Shown piece after piece: positions 18,158 through 26,679 of a stretch of 56,574 bases of DNA. The translations under genes and the position numbers were made by a program. The stretch spans positions 1-56,574 of the forward strand of contig NZ_MDUX01000021.1 of assembly GCF_014736495.1 (NCBI RefSeq), given 5' to 3'. The notes beneath the pieces are model-generated. The model saw nothing but the letters and a program-made list of their open reading frames with translations, searched no databases and was not told the DNA's origin. The DNA is from Candidatus Dactylopiibacterium carminicum. GTDB taxonomy: Bacteria; Pseudomonadota; Gammaproteobacteria; Burkholderiales; Rhodocyclaceae. Position 1 is the stretch's first letter; every line of letters begins with the position of its first letter.

Positions 18158-19792
18158 TCAGACGTGGTACTGGGCGACCGCCTTGCGCATGCGCTCGACG
18201 TTGTCCAGCAGCTTGTGCGAAGCCGACTCGGTGCCATGCGCGGCGGACAGGTTGTCGTCGGTAAGGTGGGCGAGCTGTTCCACGCTGCGCGACATCAGCA
18301 GCATGGCTTCATTCTGTTCGCCGGCGGCGTGCGAGATGTCCGCGACCTGCTGCGCCGTGGTCGTCATCTGTTCACGGATGGCGAGCAAGGCTTCGTGGGA
18401 GCGATGGACGAGATCGACACTGGCGTTGACCTGCCCGGCGCTGTCACGCATGCCGGAAACGGCATTGTGGGTATCGATCTGGATGTGCATGATCATCTGA
18501 TCGATTTCCTGCGTGGCCTTGGCGGTGCGCTCGGCGAGCTTGCGTACCTCGTCGGCCACCACGGCGAAGCCGCGACCTTGCTCGCCGGCACGGGCGGCTT
18601 CGATGGCGGCGTTCAGCGCAAGCAGGTTGGTCTGGTCCGCGATTTCCTTGATGGTGGCTGCAACCTGGCCGATTTCGTCGGTACGGCTGCCCAGCTGCTC
18701 GACGGTTTCGGCCGAACGGCCGACGCTGCTCGCCAGCGTCTGAATCGATTCGGTGGCTTTTTCCGACAGGCTCGCGCCTTCCCGGGCCTGATCCCCCGCG
18801 TGCTGGGCCAGATCATGCGTGGCATCGGCATGCTGGGCGACTTCCCCGATGGAAACCGTCATCTCCTCCACGCCCGCCGCAGCCGACGCCGTGGCGTTGC
18901 TTTGGGTGTCAGCCGCAGAAACCAGCGTTTCCACGCTGTGATTGAGGCTGCTGGTGGCGTCGGATACTTCGCGCGTGGCGTCCTGCACGATCTGCAGCGT
19001 GGCACGCATGGCCGAGAGCAGGGTGTCGACACGTGTGGAGATCGAGCCGACCAGATCGGCCCGGGCATTGTTCAGATCACCACAAAGATCGCCACTGCTG
19101 AGGGCGTGTTCGGCGAAGTCGCGGATAGCACGCAGACGCGCATTGTTGCGCGGCAGGTGCCAGAAGAGGACGTAGAGACCCAGCGGCAGAAGCAACAGCG
19201 TGCCCAGCTGCAGCACTTGCCCCGGCCAGCTGGTGGCCAGTGGGGTGGAGATCAGGGTGATCAGGCTGATGAGCAGTGTCAGCACAACAAAGACGGCCAG
19301 GGCTGTCTGGAAGGAGAACAGGGTTTCGAACCAGGCGGAATGATTGGGCATGATGCGCCCATCCTGCACGCGGATGCGCTTGTCACCGGCGCGCAGCCTT
19401 GCGTAGGCCTGTTCGGCGGCTTTTACCTGCTGACGTGTGGGAGGCGTGCGCACCGACTGGTAGCCGACGATCTTGCCTTCTTCGCGCACGGGAGACGCAT
19501 TGGCAATGACCCAGTAGAAGCCACCATCCTTGCGGCGGTTCTTGACCAATCCCTTCCAGGGACGCCCGGCCTTCAGGTTGACCCACATGTCCGCGAAAGC
19601 TGCCGGTGGCATGTCCGGGTGGCGGATCAGGTTGTGTGGTTCGCCGACCATTTCTTCGGGAGCGAAGCCGCTGATGTCTGCGAAGGCCTTGTTGGCGTGG
19701 GTGATGCGTCCCTTGAGGTCGGTGCGGGAATAGATGAAGGTGTCCGCAGGGACGAGGGTTTCGCGCTGGGTGACTGGCTGATTGATGCGCAT
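18158..19792 (-). CDS. PAS-domain methyl-accepting chemotaxis protein (Aer-like)
   Basis: The 544-residue protein has an N-terminal PAS domain (about residues 15-120; [33 protein letters not shown]) like the FAD-binding Aer redox sensors. Two membrane helices (about 161-182 and 195-213), a HAMP-like segment and the MCP signalling hairpin follow, with [20 protein letters not shown] near residues 385-405. It lacks a large periplasmic ligand domain, so it probably senses an internal redox or energy signal. No C-terminal CheR-binding pentapeptide is present. It has its own terminator and an upstream region rich in regulatory motifs. It sits between the amino acid transporter and fliO, inside what is usually an unbroken fli run. 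Confidence 0.93.
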   Translation of the reverse strand: MRINQPVTQRETLVPADTFIYSRTDLKGRITHANKAFADISGFAPEEMVGEPHNLIRHPDMPPAAFADMWVNLKAGRPWKGLVKNRRKDGGFYWVIANASPVREEGKIVGYQSVRTPPTRQQVKAAEQAYARLRAGDKRIRVQDGRIMPNHSAWFETLFSFQTALAVFVVLTLLISLITLISTPLATSWPGQVLQLGTLLLLPLGLYVLFWHLPRNNARLRAIRDFAEHALSSGDLCGDLNNARADLVGSISTRVDTLLSAMRATLQIVQDATREVSDATSSLNHSVETLVSAADTQSNATASAAAGVEEMTVSIGEVAQHADATHDLAQHAGDQAREGASLSEKATESIQTLASSVGRSAETVEQLGSRTDEIGQVAATIKEIADQTNLLALNAAIEAARAGEQGRGFAVVADEVRKLAERTAKATQEIDQMIMHIQIDTHNAVSGMRDSAGQVNASVDLVHRSHEALLAIREQMTTTAQQVADISHAAGEQNEAMLLMSRSVEQLAHLTDDNLSAAHGTESASHKLLDNVERMRKAVAQYHV

Positions 19793-19839
19793 GGTTTGGG
19801 CTGTACGGCAGGAAGGGAAAGAGCGATTCCTTTTGGGTG

Positions 19840-19867
19840 CTTACGACTTGCTGCGCCGCAACTTTAT
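19840..19867 (-). promoter_or_regulatory. Candidate sigma-28 (FliA-type) promoter of the chemoreceptor gene
   Basis: On the minus strand, TAAAGTTG is followed after 11 bases by GTCGTAAG. The first element matches the FliA -35 box (TAAAGTTT) in seven of eight positions; the second matches GCCGATAA only partly. Its position about 50 bases ahead of a chemoreceptor start is where FliA promoters occur, but the -10 box is weak. Confidence 0.35.
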
Positions 19868-19903
19868 GCCGGGAGGGAAATAAAGCCGGGCAATGCGTAA
19901 AAC

Positions 19904-19919
19904 CGTGACTTTGGTCACA
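19904..19919. promoter_or_regulatory. CRP/Vfr-like operator upstream of the chemoreceptor gene
   Basis: The minus strand reads TGTGA-CCAAAG-TCACG, nine of ten matches to the CRP consensus TGTGA-N6-TCACA, with correct spacing. It lies about 110 bases before the chemoreceptor start, a suitable distance for an activator. Which CRP-family protein would bind is unknown. Confidence 0.5.
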
Positions 19920-19920
19920 T

Positions 19921-19942
19921 TTTTACGACTTAAGTACTAAAA
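19921..19942. promoter_or_regulatory. AT-rich 22-bp dyad, possible operator
   Basis: TTTTA-NN-ACTTAAGT-NN-TAAAA forms an 18-of-22 palindrome directly beside the CRP-like site. The AT content stands out in this GC-rich sequence. No regulator family is assigned. Confidence 0.35.
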
Positions 19943-19969
19943 CCTTGTTGACGAGCAGGGCGTCAGACC

Positions 19970-19993
19970 ATGCCGGAGTGCCCACTCCGGCAT
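19970..19993 (-). terminator. Hairpin after the amino acid ABC transporter genes
   Basis: A perfect 10-bp stem, ATGCCGGAGT / ACTCCGGCAT, with a 4-base loop starts 14 bases past the ATPase stop. There is no T-run on the minus strand, so it may be a weak terminator or an mRNA 3-prime stabiliser. Confidence 0.55.
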
Positions 19994-20006
19994 GGCTTCT
20001 GCTGTT

Positions 20007-20762
20007 TCAGAGCCCGGAATAGGACGTCAGAAAAGACTGGGCGCGCGGGTGTTGCGGGCCGCTGAAGAAGGTCCTGGGGTCGTCACTTTCTTCAACGATG
20101 TTGCCGTGGTCGAAGAAGATCACGCGATCGGCCACGTCGCGGGCGAAACCCATTTCGTGCGTGACGATCAGCATGGTCATGCCGCTTTTGGCCAGATCCC
20201 GCATCACCTGCAGTACTTCGTTGACCATTTCCGGATCCAGGGCGGAAGTGGGTTCGTCGAACAGCATGATCTTGGGCTGCATCGCCAGCGCGCGTGCAAT
20301 GGCCACGCGCTGCTGCTGGCCGCCTGAAAGCTGGGCCGGGTACTTGTGTGCATGAGCCGCCAGACCGACGCGCTGCAGAAGCTCCAGCGCCACCTGCTCG
20401 GCCTTCTCGCGATTCCAGTGGCGCACGCGGCGCGGCGCGAGCGTGATGTTGTCGAGCACAGTCTTGTGCGCGAACAGGTTGAAGCTCTGGAACACCATGC
20501 CGACTTCGGCGCGGACGGCGTCGATGCTCTTGAGGTCGTCATCCAGTGTGATGCCGTCGACAATGATGTGGCCGGAGTCCTGCCGTTCAAGGCGGTTGAT
20601 GGTGCGCAGCAGGGTGGATTTGCCCGAGCCGGAGGGGCCGATGATGCAGACGACCTCGCCTTCGCGGAAGGTGACCGAGACACCGTTCAGCGCGGTGAAA
20701 CTGCCCCAGGCCTTGCGGACATTTTCGATGCGGATGATCTGTTTGCCGGTGCGTGTGCTCAT
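20007..20762 (-). CDS. Polar amino acid ABC transporter ATP-binding protein
   Basis: The 251-residue ATPase is of the HisP/GlnQ class, with Walker [10 protein letters not shown] (about 42-50), signature [15 protein letters not shown] and Walker [18 protein letters not shown] at 20762 is chosen because it overlaps the permease terminal TGA (ATGA) and gives the family N-terminus; an upstream extension of the open frame is a shadow of the permease gene. It powers uptake by the permease and binding protein encoded just upstream. Confidence 0.94.
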   Translation of the reverse strand: MSTRTGKQIIRIENVRKAWGSFTALNGVSVTFREGEVVCIIGPSGSGKSTLLRTINRLERQDSGHIIVDGITLDDDLKSIDAVRAEVGMVFQSFNLFAHKTVLDNITLAPRRVRHWNREKAEQVALELLQRVGLAAHAHKYPAQLSGGQQQRVAIARALAMQPKIMLFDEPTSALDPEMVNEVLQVMRDLAKSGMTMLIVTHEMGFARDVADRVIFFDHGNIVEESDDPRTFFSGPQHPRAQSFLTSYSGL

Positions 20763-21526
20763 GCTTTTCCCCGCGAAAGTTTGCGTTCCAGGGCCGCGGC
20801 AAACTGGGTGAAGGTGGTGGTGAGAATCAGGTAGATGACAGCCACGGTGATGAACACCGGTACAGGCTAAAAGCTTTCGGCCTGCACCCGGCTGCTGACC
20901 ATGGAGAGTTCCACGACGCCGATGGCGTAGGCCAGAGAGGAGTCCTTGAGCAGTGCGACCATGTTGTTGGCCAGTGGCGGCAGTGAGATACGCACGGCCT
21001 GGGGCAACACCACATCCCAGAAGGTGAAGAGTGGATTCAGGCCCAGCGAGCGGGCTGCCTCGATCTGACCGTGTGGCACGGCGTTGATGCCGGCGCGGAT
21101 CACCTCCGCGTTGTAGGCGCCGACGTTGAGCGAGAGCGCGATCACGGCAGTCCAGAATTCCGAGATCTGCAGCGGGATGTTGAGATCCTGAAGCAGTGCG
21201 GGAACGGCGAGAAAGAAGAACAGGATCTGCAGCAGCAGCGGTGTGCCGCGGATCACCCAGACGTAGAAGTCTGCCAGCCAGCGCAGCGGCGCCACGTGCG
21301 AGCGCTTGCCCATGGCGGTGACCACACCGAGCACCAGACCGATGACTGCGGAGACCAGCGTGAGCTTGATGGTGGTCAGTGCGCCATCGGAGAACTGTTC
21401 GGCGGCGGGGCCGATCGGGGCTGGCAGCATGGCCAGCGGCATGGACATCAGACCGAGAATCAGTGCCAGGCCGAGCATGGCGCCGATGAGCGTCAGCGAG
21501 TCGCGGTCTTGGAGAATATTTTTCAT
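20759..21526 (-). pseudogene. Polar amino acid ABC transporter permease with an in-frame TAG
   Basis: The HisM/GlnP-class permease shows the binding-protein-dependent transport motif ([20 protein letters not shown]) and about five to six membrane segments. Translation as written stops at TAG 20867-20869 after VQAESF. The same frame then reads [18 protein letters not shown] and on to [11 protein letters not shown], which is the expected last helix and tail, before a TGA that overlaps the ATPase start. Relatives have a sense residue at the TAG position; a single C-to-T change from CAG would explain it. ATG 21526 is the likely start; a slightly longer one exists at 21550. As written, the product lacks its final membrane helix. 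Confidence 0.85.
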
Positions 21527-21596
21527 TGTATTCAAGAACGGAAAAGGCACACCTCATGCGAGATGTGCCCCGGTGGATGGAGGCGTTGCCGCTGGA

Positions 21597-22361
21597 TCAA
21601 TTCAGGCAGGTCACGTCTTCCTTGAAATACTTCTCCGAGATGCGTTTGAGCGTGCCGTCAGAGTTCAGATCCTTGAGGGTCTGGTTCAGCTGGCCCAGCA
21701 GCTCGGGATTGCCCTTGCGCAGGATCATGGCCACGCGTTCGACGAACAGCAATTCCCCGGACTTAAGCTTGTTGCCGGATTTTTGTACGGCGGTCTGGGC
21801 CACGAAGCGGTCGGTGACCCAGGCGTCGATACGGCCACCGAGCAGTGCCTGCTGGGCGTCGGTATCCTTCGGATAGGTCTTCACTTCCTTGGCGCCGCTG
21901 ACCTTGCGCGCGGCATCGGCGTAGGTGGTGGCCAGCTGCACACCCAGTGTCTTGCCTTGCAGTTCGGCAGCCTTCAGCGGGCCTCCAGGCTTGGCGACGA
22001 TCTGACCACCTGAGCAATAGTGCGGCAGGGTGAAGTCCACGGATTTCTGGCGCTCTTCGGTGATGCCGTGGCTGGCGATGGCGACATCGAAGCGATCCTG
22101 AGCGATGGCTGCAACCTGGGCATCGAAGCCCAGCGTGCGCCAGTCGAGCTTGAGATTGAGCTTCTTGGCGATGGCTTCCATGACGTCAACTTCATAGCCA
22201 GTGAGCTTGCCACCCTGGAAATAGTTGAACGGAGGATAGGCGCCTTCGGTGGCGGCGATCAGCGTGCCGGTCTGCTTGATGGTCGCCCAGTCACGGGCTT
22301 GCAAGGTGGGTGCTGCACAGACCAGGCCAAGGGCCAGGGCAATGGCAGAAATGGAGCGCAT
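21597..22361 (-). CDS. Polar amino acid ABC transporter substrate-binding protein
   Basis: The 254-residue periplasmic protein has a signal peptide (MRSISAIALALGLVCAAPTLQA) and the family 3 solute-binding fold, with GAYPPFNYFQGGKLTGYEVD and DVAIASHGITEERQKSVDFT. The ligand is probably a polar or basic amino acid, not decided by sequence. AGGAG sits upstream of the ATG. The minus-strand hexamers TTCAAA and TACCAT with 17 bases between them, about 60-90 bases upstream, could be its promoter (weak). It heads a transporter unit with permease and ATPase inserted between fliN and fliO. Confidence 0.93.
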   Translation of the reverse strand: MRSISAIALALGLVCAAPTLQARDWATIKQTGTLIAATEGAYPPFNYFQGGKLTGYEVDVMEAIAKKLNLKLDWRTLGFDAQVAAIAQDRFDVAIASHGITEERQKSVDFTLPHYCSGGQIVAKPGGPLKAAELQGKTLGVQLATTYADAARKVSGAKEVKTYPKDTDAQQALLGGRIDAWVTDRFVAQTAVQKSGNKLKSGELLFVERVAMILRKGNPELLGQLNQTLKDLNSDGTLKRISEKYFKEDVTCLN

Positions 22362-22589
22362 GGAGCGGTTTCTCCTGAATGAACGGTTTTGCCCCTCTGG
22401 GCGAGGGGTGTAATGGTAGCCGGGAGTGGCCAGTGTTTGAACAGCTGTTTTTACGCGAGCACCCCGTCAGCGATGCATCCGTGGCGGGAGAGGCCCGTGC
22501 CAGCTGCCATAAGCAAGCCAGGTGCCAGCAGCATGCAGGCACTGAATCCGGGCTGGCAGCGCGGTTTTCGGCATTCGGACGGCATTGTC

Positions 22590-22607
22590 TGGTGCCGTCA
22601 GGCACCA
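22590..22607. other. Hairpin in the gene-free gap between fliN and the transporter
   Basis: TGGTGCC-GTC(A)-GGCACCA forms a perfect 7-bp stem about 90 bases past the fliN stop and could end the fliN transcript, although no T-run follows. The surrounding gap 22362-22692 shows no convincing gene; frames there lack ribosome sites and family character. The start-proximal part holds the likely promoter and ribosome site of the binding-protein gene. Confidence 0.35.
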
Positions 22608-22692
22608 ATTTGGGGAGCCTTTGGGCGCTTTCCTGCGCCACGATCTGGTGCGGGAACCCCGCTGTATCGGGGGATGCGTCGGCGACTTTCGA

Positions 22693-23124
22693 TCAGGAAC
22701 GCAGTTTGCGGACGCGTTCCGAGGGGGTGATGATGTCGGTGAGGCGGATACCGAACTTGTCGTTGACCACCACGACTTCGCCTTGCGCGATCAGGGTGCC
22801 GTTGACCAGTACGTCCATCGGTTCGCCGGCGAGTGCATCCAGTTCCACGACGGAGCCATGGGCCAGCTGCAGCAGATTGCGGATCGAGATGCGCGTACGT
22901 CCCAGCTCCACCGTGAGCTGCACGGGGATGTCGAGGATCAGCTCGTAATCATTCATGCTGCTGGGCTTGGCGCCCGTGCCATCGAAGCTGGGAAACAGAT
23001 CGGTGGCGGGTTGGGCCTCGGCAGCCATCGCGGCATCGGCGGCGGCCTGTTCCTGCATCGCGGCCGCCCAGTCGTCGCCAACGTCTTCCTGGGATTCTTC
23101 GTTGGGCAGATCGGTGTCAGTCAT
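22693..23124 (-). CDS. fliN: Flagellar motor switch protein FliN
   Basis: The 143-residue protein has an acidic N-terminal stretch and a C-terminal SpoA domain (LILDIPVQLTVELGRTRISI ... GEPMDVLVNGTLIAQGEVVV), typical of FliN. It forms the lower C-ring and binds CheY-P and export components. Its ATG lies inside the end of fliM (8-base overlap), so its translation is probably coupled to ribosomes finishing fliM. The premature TAG in fliM could therefore also lower FliN levels. Confidence 0.95.
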   Translation of the reverse strand: MTDTDLPNEESQEDVGDDWAAAMQEQAAADAAMAAEAQPATDLFPSFDGTGAKPSSMNDYELILDIPVQLTVELGRTRISIRNLLQLAHGSVVELDALAGEPMDVLVNGTLIAQGEVVVVNDKFGIRLTDIITPSERVRKLRS

Positions 23125-24145
23125 GGTCCTCTCCTTTGACGCCGAGTTTGCTGGCGATCAGGTTGATTTCGGTATCCTCGGGATGGATGAACTGCTCCAC
23201 GCGCAGGGCATAGCGTCCGCCCTGTATGCCGTATTTGCATTCGAGGATGTTGACGCCATCGATGTGGGCGTTGATGTTTTCCGGGATGTCCAGCGGAATG
23301 ATGTCGCCGACCTTAAGATTGGCAACCTGGCGCAGCGAGACCCGGGTGGAGCCCAGATCGGCCGTGAGCTTGACATCCACACCGCTGAGCTGACGCTACA
23401 TGAGACTGACCCAGCGCTTGTCCTGGGTGATGTGGTCTGACTGCATCGAACTGTAGAGGATGTCGCGGATCGGCTCCACCATCGAGTAGGGGAAGCAGAT
23501 GTGCATCTCGGCCTGCGCACCGCCGAATTCGAGTGTGAATGAGGTGGCCACGACGATTTCGCTGGGCGTGGCGATGTTGGCAAACTGCGAGTTCATCTCG
23601 CTGCGGATGTACTCGAACTGGATCTGGAACACAGGTGACCAGGCTCGCTCGTATTCGGCGAACACCACACGCAGCAGCCCCTGGATGATGCGTTGTTCGG
23701 TGGCCGTGAAGTCGCGCCCTTCGACACGGGTGTGGAAGCGCCCGTCGCCACCGAACATGTTGTCGACGACGAGAAACACCAGATTCGGATCGAAGACGAT
23801 TAGGCCGGTGCCACGCAGGGGTTTGGCCAGGACCAGGTTGAGGTTGGTAGGAACGACGAGGTTACGCACGAACTCGCTGTACTTCTGTACTCGGATCGGG
23901 CCGACCGATACCTCGGCATTGCGGTGCATGTAGTTGAAGAGGCCGATGCGCAGATAGCGCGCGTAACGCTCGTGGATCAGCTCCAGCGTGGGCATGCGCC
24001 CGCGCACGATGCGTTCCTGCGTGGCGATGTTGTACGGGCGGATGCCCGAACCGTCGTCAGCATTCTGCTCAGGTTCGTCCAGTTCGCCGGTCACGCCTTT
24101 GAGCAGCGCGTCGACTTCTTCCTGGGAGAGAAAATCCTGTGCCAT
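23117..24145 (-). pseudogene. fliM: Flagellar motor switch protein FliM with an in-frame TAG
   Basis: The N-terminal CheY-binding peptide (DFLSQEEVDALL) and the CheC-like middle domain (RMPTLELIHERYARYLRIGL) are intact up to KRWVSLM. TAG follows at 23396-23398. The same frame resumes with RQLSGVDVKLTADLG and the whole C-terminal SpoA domain (VGDIIPLDIPENINAHIDGV, GGRYALRVEQFI) to TGA. With the TAG read as an amino acid, the protein has 342 residues, normal for FliM. Stopping at TAG removes the domain that binds FliN. Restart at GTG 23380 could give a free 87-residue SpoA piece, as seen in some type III secretion C-ring proteins, but no good ribosome site supports it. Confidence 0.88.
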
Positions 24146-24171
24146 GTCAGCCTCTTTTGCTCAGCCTTGCC

Positions 24172-24747
24172 TCACTGCACGATGAACTGGGTGAAGAACA
24201 CCGAAATCACCGGCGCAGCGGTTGCCGTGGGCGTCACGCGTTTGCTGTCGGCAGGCGGTGCATAGCCGAGGATCTCATTGATGATGTCACGCAAGTCCTC
24301 GGAAAGCGCATGGCGCCCATCTGGCGTGGTGATTTCGGAAGCCTTCTTGGATGCCAGGTAGGCCAGTACTTCGTGGCGCACCTGGGGCATCAGCAGCTTG
24401 ATCGTGTCGCCCGTCTTGATGTCGGATACACGCAAGGTGGCCACGATCTGCAGGTATTGCTCGACGCCTTCCGGTTGCAGGTTCACCGTAAATGGCTCCA
24501 GGGGCACGAAGACGGGTGGGCTCTTCGGATCGAACGTGACCTGTGCGGGAAGCGGTGCCGAGGCGGCTACCGGTTCTGCAGCTTCGCCCTTGTTCTGGTT
24601 GTGCCGGGTCAGCAGCAGCAACGCCCCCACGCCCACCACGGCAAGCAGGAGCAGGATGATGGCGATCAGGATGAAGAGCTTGAGCCGGCTCTTGGGTGGC
24701 GCGGCTGGGGCTTCGGCGGCAGGTTTTGGAGCTTCCTTGGTGGCCAT
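24172..24747 (-). CDS. fliL: Flagellar basal body protein FliL
   Basis: The 191-residue protein has a Pro/Ala-rich cytoplasmic N-terminus, one membrane helix (about residues 26-47, LFILIAIILLLLAVVGVGAL) and a periplasmic domain with FVPLEPFTVNLQPEGVEQYL, the FliL hallmark. It associates with the stator units around the motor. The normal gene order fliK-fliL-fliM-fliN is kept, with fliM 26 bases downstream. Confidence 0.93.
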   Translation of the reverse strand: MATKEAPKPAAEAPAAPPKSRLKLFILIAIILLLLAVVGVGALLLLTRHNQNKGEAAEPVAASAPLPAQVTFDPKSPPVFVPLEPFTVNLQPEGVEQYLQIVATLRVSDIKTGDTIKLLMPQVRHEVLAYLASKKASEITTPDGRHALSEDLRDIINEILGYAPPADSKRVTPTATAAPVISVFFTQFIVQ

Positions 24748-24843
24748 GTTGAATAGTCCTGTGGGCTTTTCTGTTCGATTGTCCTGCTTTAGAGCAGGCT
24801 CCCAAGTTTCGATTAACGGCGCTTGGGCGGCCCAAATGAAGGC

Positions 24844-25908
24844 TTAGGCGAAGATATCGATCATGCCACGCCCGCTGCGCACCGCGCTCTGGCTCAGCAG
24901 GGAAGCAGGGACGGACATGTCGCCATCACCGCCGCGTCCGCCACCTGCGTTGCCGCGCTGGGTGTTTTCGCTGCCGCCGGCGTGTTCGCTCTGGCCTGAG
25001 CCCACGTTTGCTTGCCCGAGCTGGATGCCTGCCTGGGCCAGGATTTCACGCAGCCTTGGCATGGCGTCCTGCAGGGTTTCACGGGCCAGGGCGTTGGCTG
25101 CCACGAAACTGGCCTGAGCCTGATCTCCCTGCAGATTGATGGATACCTGAATCTTGCCAAGCTGTGGCGGGGTCAGCGTCAGCTCGGCCAGTCCGTTGTC
25201 GTGGCTGGCGGACCATACCACTTTCTGACCGAGCTCTTCAGTCCAGCCTCGGCTGCCCACGGGGGTCTGCACCACGTGCTGCGTGGGGGTCTCGCGGGCG
25301 GCCTCCGCGGCTTTGTTCTGGACACCATGTTGCGCCATTGCTTGGCTGAGGTTCTCGGCAAAACTGTCTGCGCCGTTCACTGCAGTTTTGGCAACGTCGG
25401 CGCCCGCGGTTTCGATCTCGCCGGTGGCAGCCTGTACCTGGGGTGTGGTCTGCGTGGCGGCCTGGCCGCGGCTGCTGCGCAGCCCCGTGTCGGTCAGGGC
25501 CAGCTCTTCACCTTCGGCGCCCTCCGTGTTCTCGGTGATTCCGGCGGCCAGTTCCGGTCGCGGTGCGGCGGCAGGGATTGCCGGCGTGCTGGCGAGCGTT
25601 GCCGTCTGCTGATTGCCGCCGTCGGTCAGTAGATTGATCGTATCGATCTCGGCTTCGGTCTCCGTGGTGTCCTGCTCCGCACGAGGTTTGGTCTCGCTGG
25701 TGGGCTGGGCCTGCTCCGCGTTGTTCGCCGGGGCCTTGGCTGAAGCCTTGTCCTGCTTGCTCTGACTGGCCTGATTGCCGGTGGTCGCAGGTTTGCGGGC
25801 CTCCAGTGCCTTGACGAAGGCATCACCTTCGGTGTCGCCTGCATTGGCGGGCCGGGCCGACAGAGCTGCCTGGATCTGGGAGACGGGATTGACGTTGGCG
25901 CTGGCCAT
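24844..25908 (-). CDS. fliK: Flagellar hook-length control protein FliK
   Basis: The 354-residue protein has a long Ala/Gln/Thr-rich, low-complexity N-terminal part (the ruler). The compact C-terminal Flg_hook domain (about residues 225-305) contains LTLTPPQLGKIQVSINLQGD and LREILAQAGIQLGQ, as in FliK. It measures hook length and switches export specificity. The start ATG has AGGT upstream. A sigma-54 promoter lies 39-54 bases before it. It ends in TAA. Confidence 0.92.
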   Translation of the reverse strand: MASANVNPVSQIQAALSARPANAGDTEGDAFVKALEARKPATTGNQASQSKQDKASAKAPANNAEQAQPTSETKPRAEQDTTETEAEIDTINLLTDGGNQQTATLASTPAIPAAAPRPELAAGITENTEGAEGEELALTDTGLRSSRGQAATQTTPQVQAATGEIETAGADVAKTAVNGADSFAENLSQAMAQHGVQNKAAEAARETPTQHVVQTPVGSRGWTEELGQKVVWSASHDNGLAELTLTPPQLGKIQVSINLQGDQAQASFVAANALARETLQDAMPRLREILAQAGIQLGQANVGSGQSEHAGGSENTQRGNAGGGRGGDGDMSVPASLLSQSAVRSGRGMIDIFA

Positions 25909-25946
25909 GACTGCTTACCTCGGAGGGATGACTCTGGGCAGCATTC

Positions 25947-25962
25947 AGCAAAGGCTGTGCCA
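25947..25962 (-). promoter_or_regulatory. Sigma-54 promoter for the fliK operon
   Basis: The minus strand reads TGGCACAGCCTTTGCT. This matches the RpoN consensus TGGCAC(G)-N4-TTGC(A/T) at all the key positions, with the GG and GC doublets correctly spaced. It is placed about 40-55 bases ahead of the fliK start, implying a start of transcription near 25936. Flagellar genes in many proteobacteria use RpoN with a FleQ/FlrC-type activator; none is encoded in this window. Confidence 0.8.
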
Positions 25963-26035
25963 GCACCTTGCCGATGCATTCGCAAGTACGCCTTACTGCC
26001 GCGCCAGGCGGGTTTTGGCGATAATTGCGGCCACC

Positions 26036-26500
26036 ATGATCGATATCGTCCTGCATCAACCTGAGATTCCGCCCAACACGGGCAACATCATCCGTTTGTG
26101 CGCCAATACGCGCGCACGTCTGCACCTGGTCGAACCCTTGGGGTTCGAGCTGACGGACAAGACACTGGCACGCGCCGGCATGGATTACGCCGAACTGGCA
26201 ATCGTGACGCGCTATCCGGATTGGGCCAGCTGCAAAGCTGCGCTGGCAGGGCGGCGCTTCTTCGCGCTGACCACCAAGGGCAGCGTGCGCTACGACAGCG
26301 TGACCTTCCAGCCTGGCGATGTGGTGGTTTTCGGTGCTGAGTCCTGTGGATTGCCACCTGCCGTGCTCGCAGAATTCCCGGATTCCGTACGCCTGCGTCT
26401 GCCCATGCCGCCCGGCGTGCGCAGCGTAAATCTGTCCAACACCGTGGCGGTGGTGGCCTATGAAGCTTGGCGCCAGATGGGTTTCCCCGGCGGGGTGTGA
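26036..26500 (+). CDS. trmL: tRNA (cytidine/uridine-2'-O-)-methyltransferase TrmL
   Basis: The 154-residue SPOUT methyltransferase begins MIDIVLHQPEIPPNTGNIIR and contains FGAESCGLPPAVL and the knot-forming LPMPPGVRSVNLSNTVAVV, all typical of TrmL. It methylates the wobble ribose of leucine tRNAs. ATG 26036 gives the family N-terminus; a longer upstream frame is not conserved in kind. It is divergent from fliK, with 127 bases between. Confidence 0.95.
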   Translation: MIDIVLHQPEIPPNTGNIIRLCANTRARLHLVEPLGFELTDKTLARAGMDYAELAIVTRYPDWASCKAALAGRRFFALTTKGSVRYDSVTFQPGDVVVFGAESCGLPPAVLAEFPDSVRLRLPMPPGVRSVNLSNTVAVVAYEAWRQMGFPGGV

Positions 26501-26679
26501 TGATGGATTGTTTTGGCTGGCACAATGGCAGCCCCCGTTTCTGATTGATCAAAGTCATCGGCGACGGGATCGCCGGGGAATCGTCGGGTCGGGCTGCGGT
26601 CAACTTGATTAGAATTTCACCGGGGTCCGCGCAGGTGGCGCGAGAGCCTCCCTCTACTAGCTGACAAACACAAGGAACC

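Noticed and set aside
20007..21557. 516-codon frame spanning the ABC ATPase and upstream
   Set aside because: Only the last 251 codons are the ATPase. The upstream part is an out-of-phase reading of the permease gene and has no family character.
22291..22641. 116-codon minus-strand frame in the fliN-transporter gap
   Set aside because: It overlaps the binding-protein start out of frame and lacks family features or a ribosome site.
26541..26560. TGATTGATCA upstream of kdgK as an FNR/ANR box
   Set aside because: The half-sites are separated by two bases, not the four required (TTGAT-N4-ATCAA).
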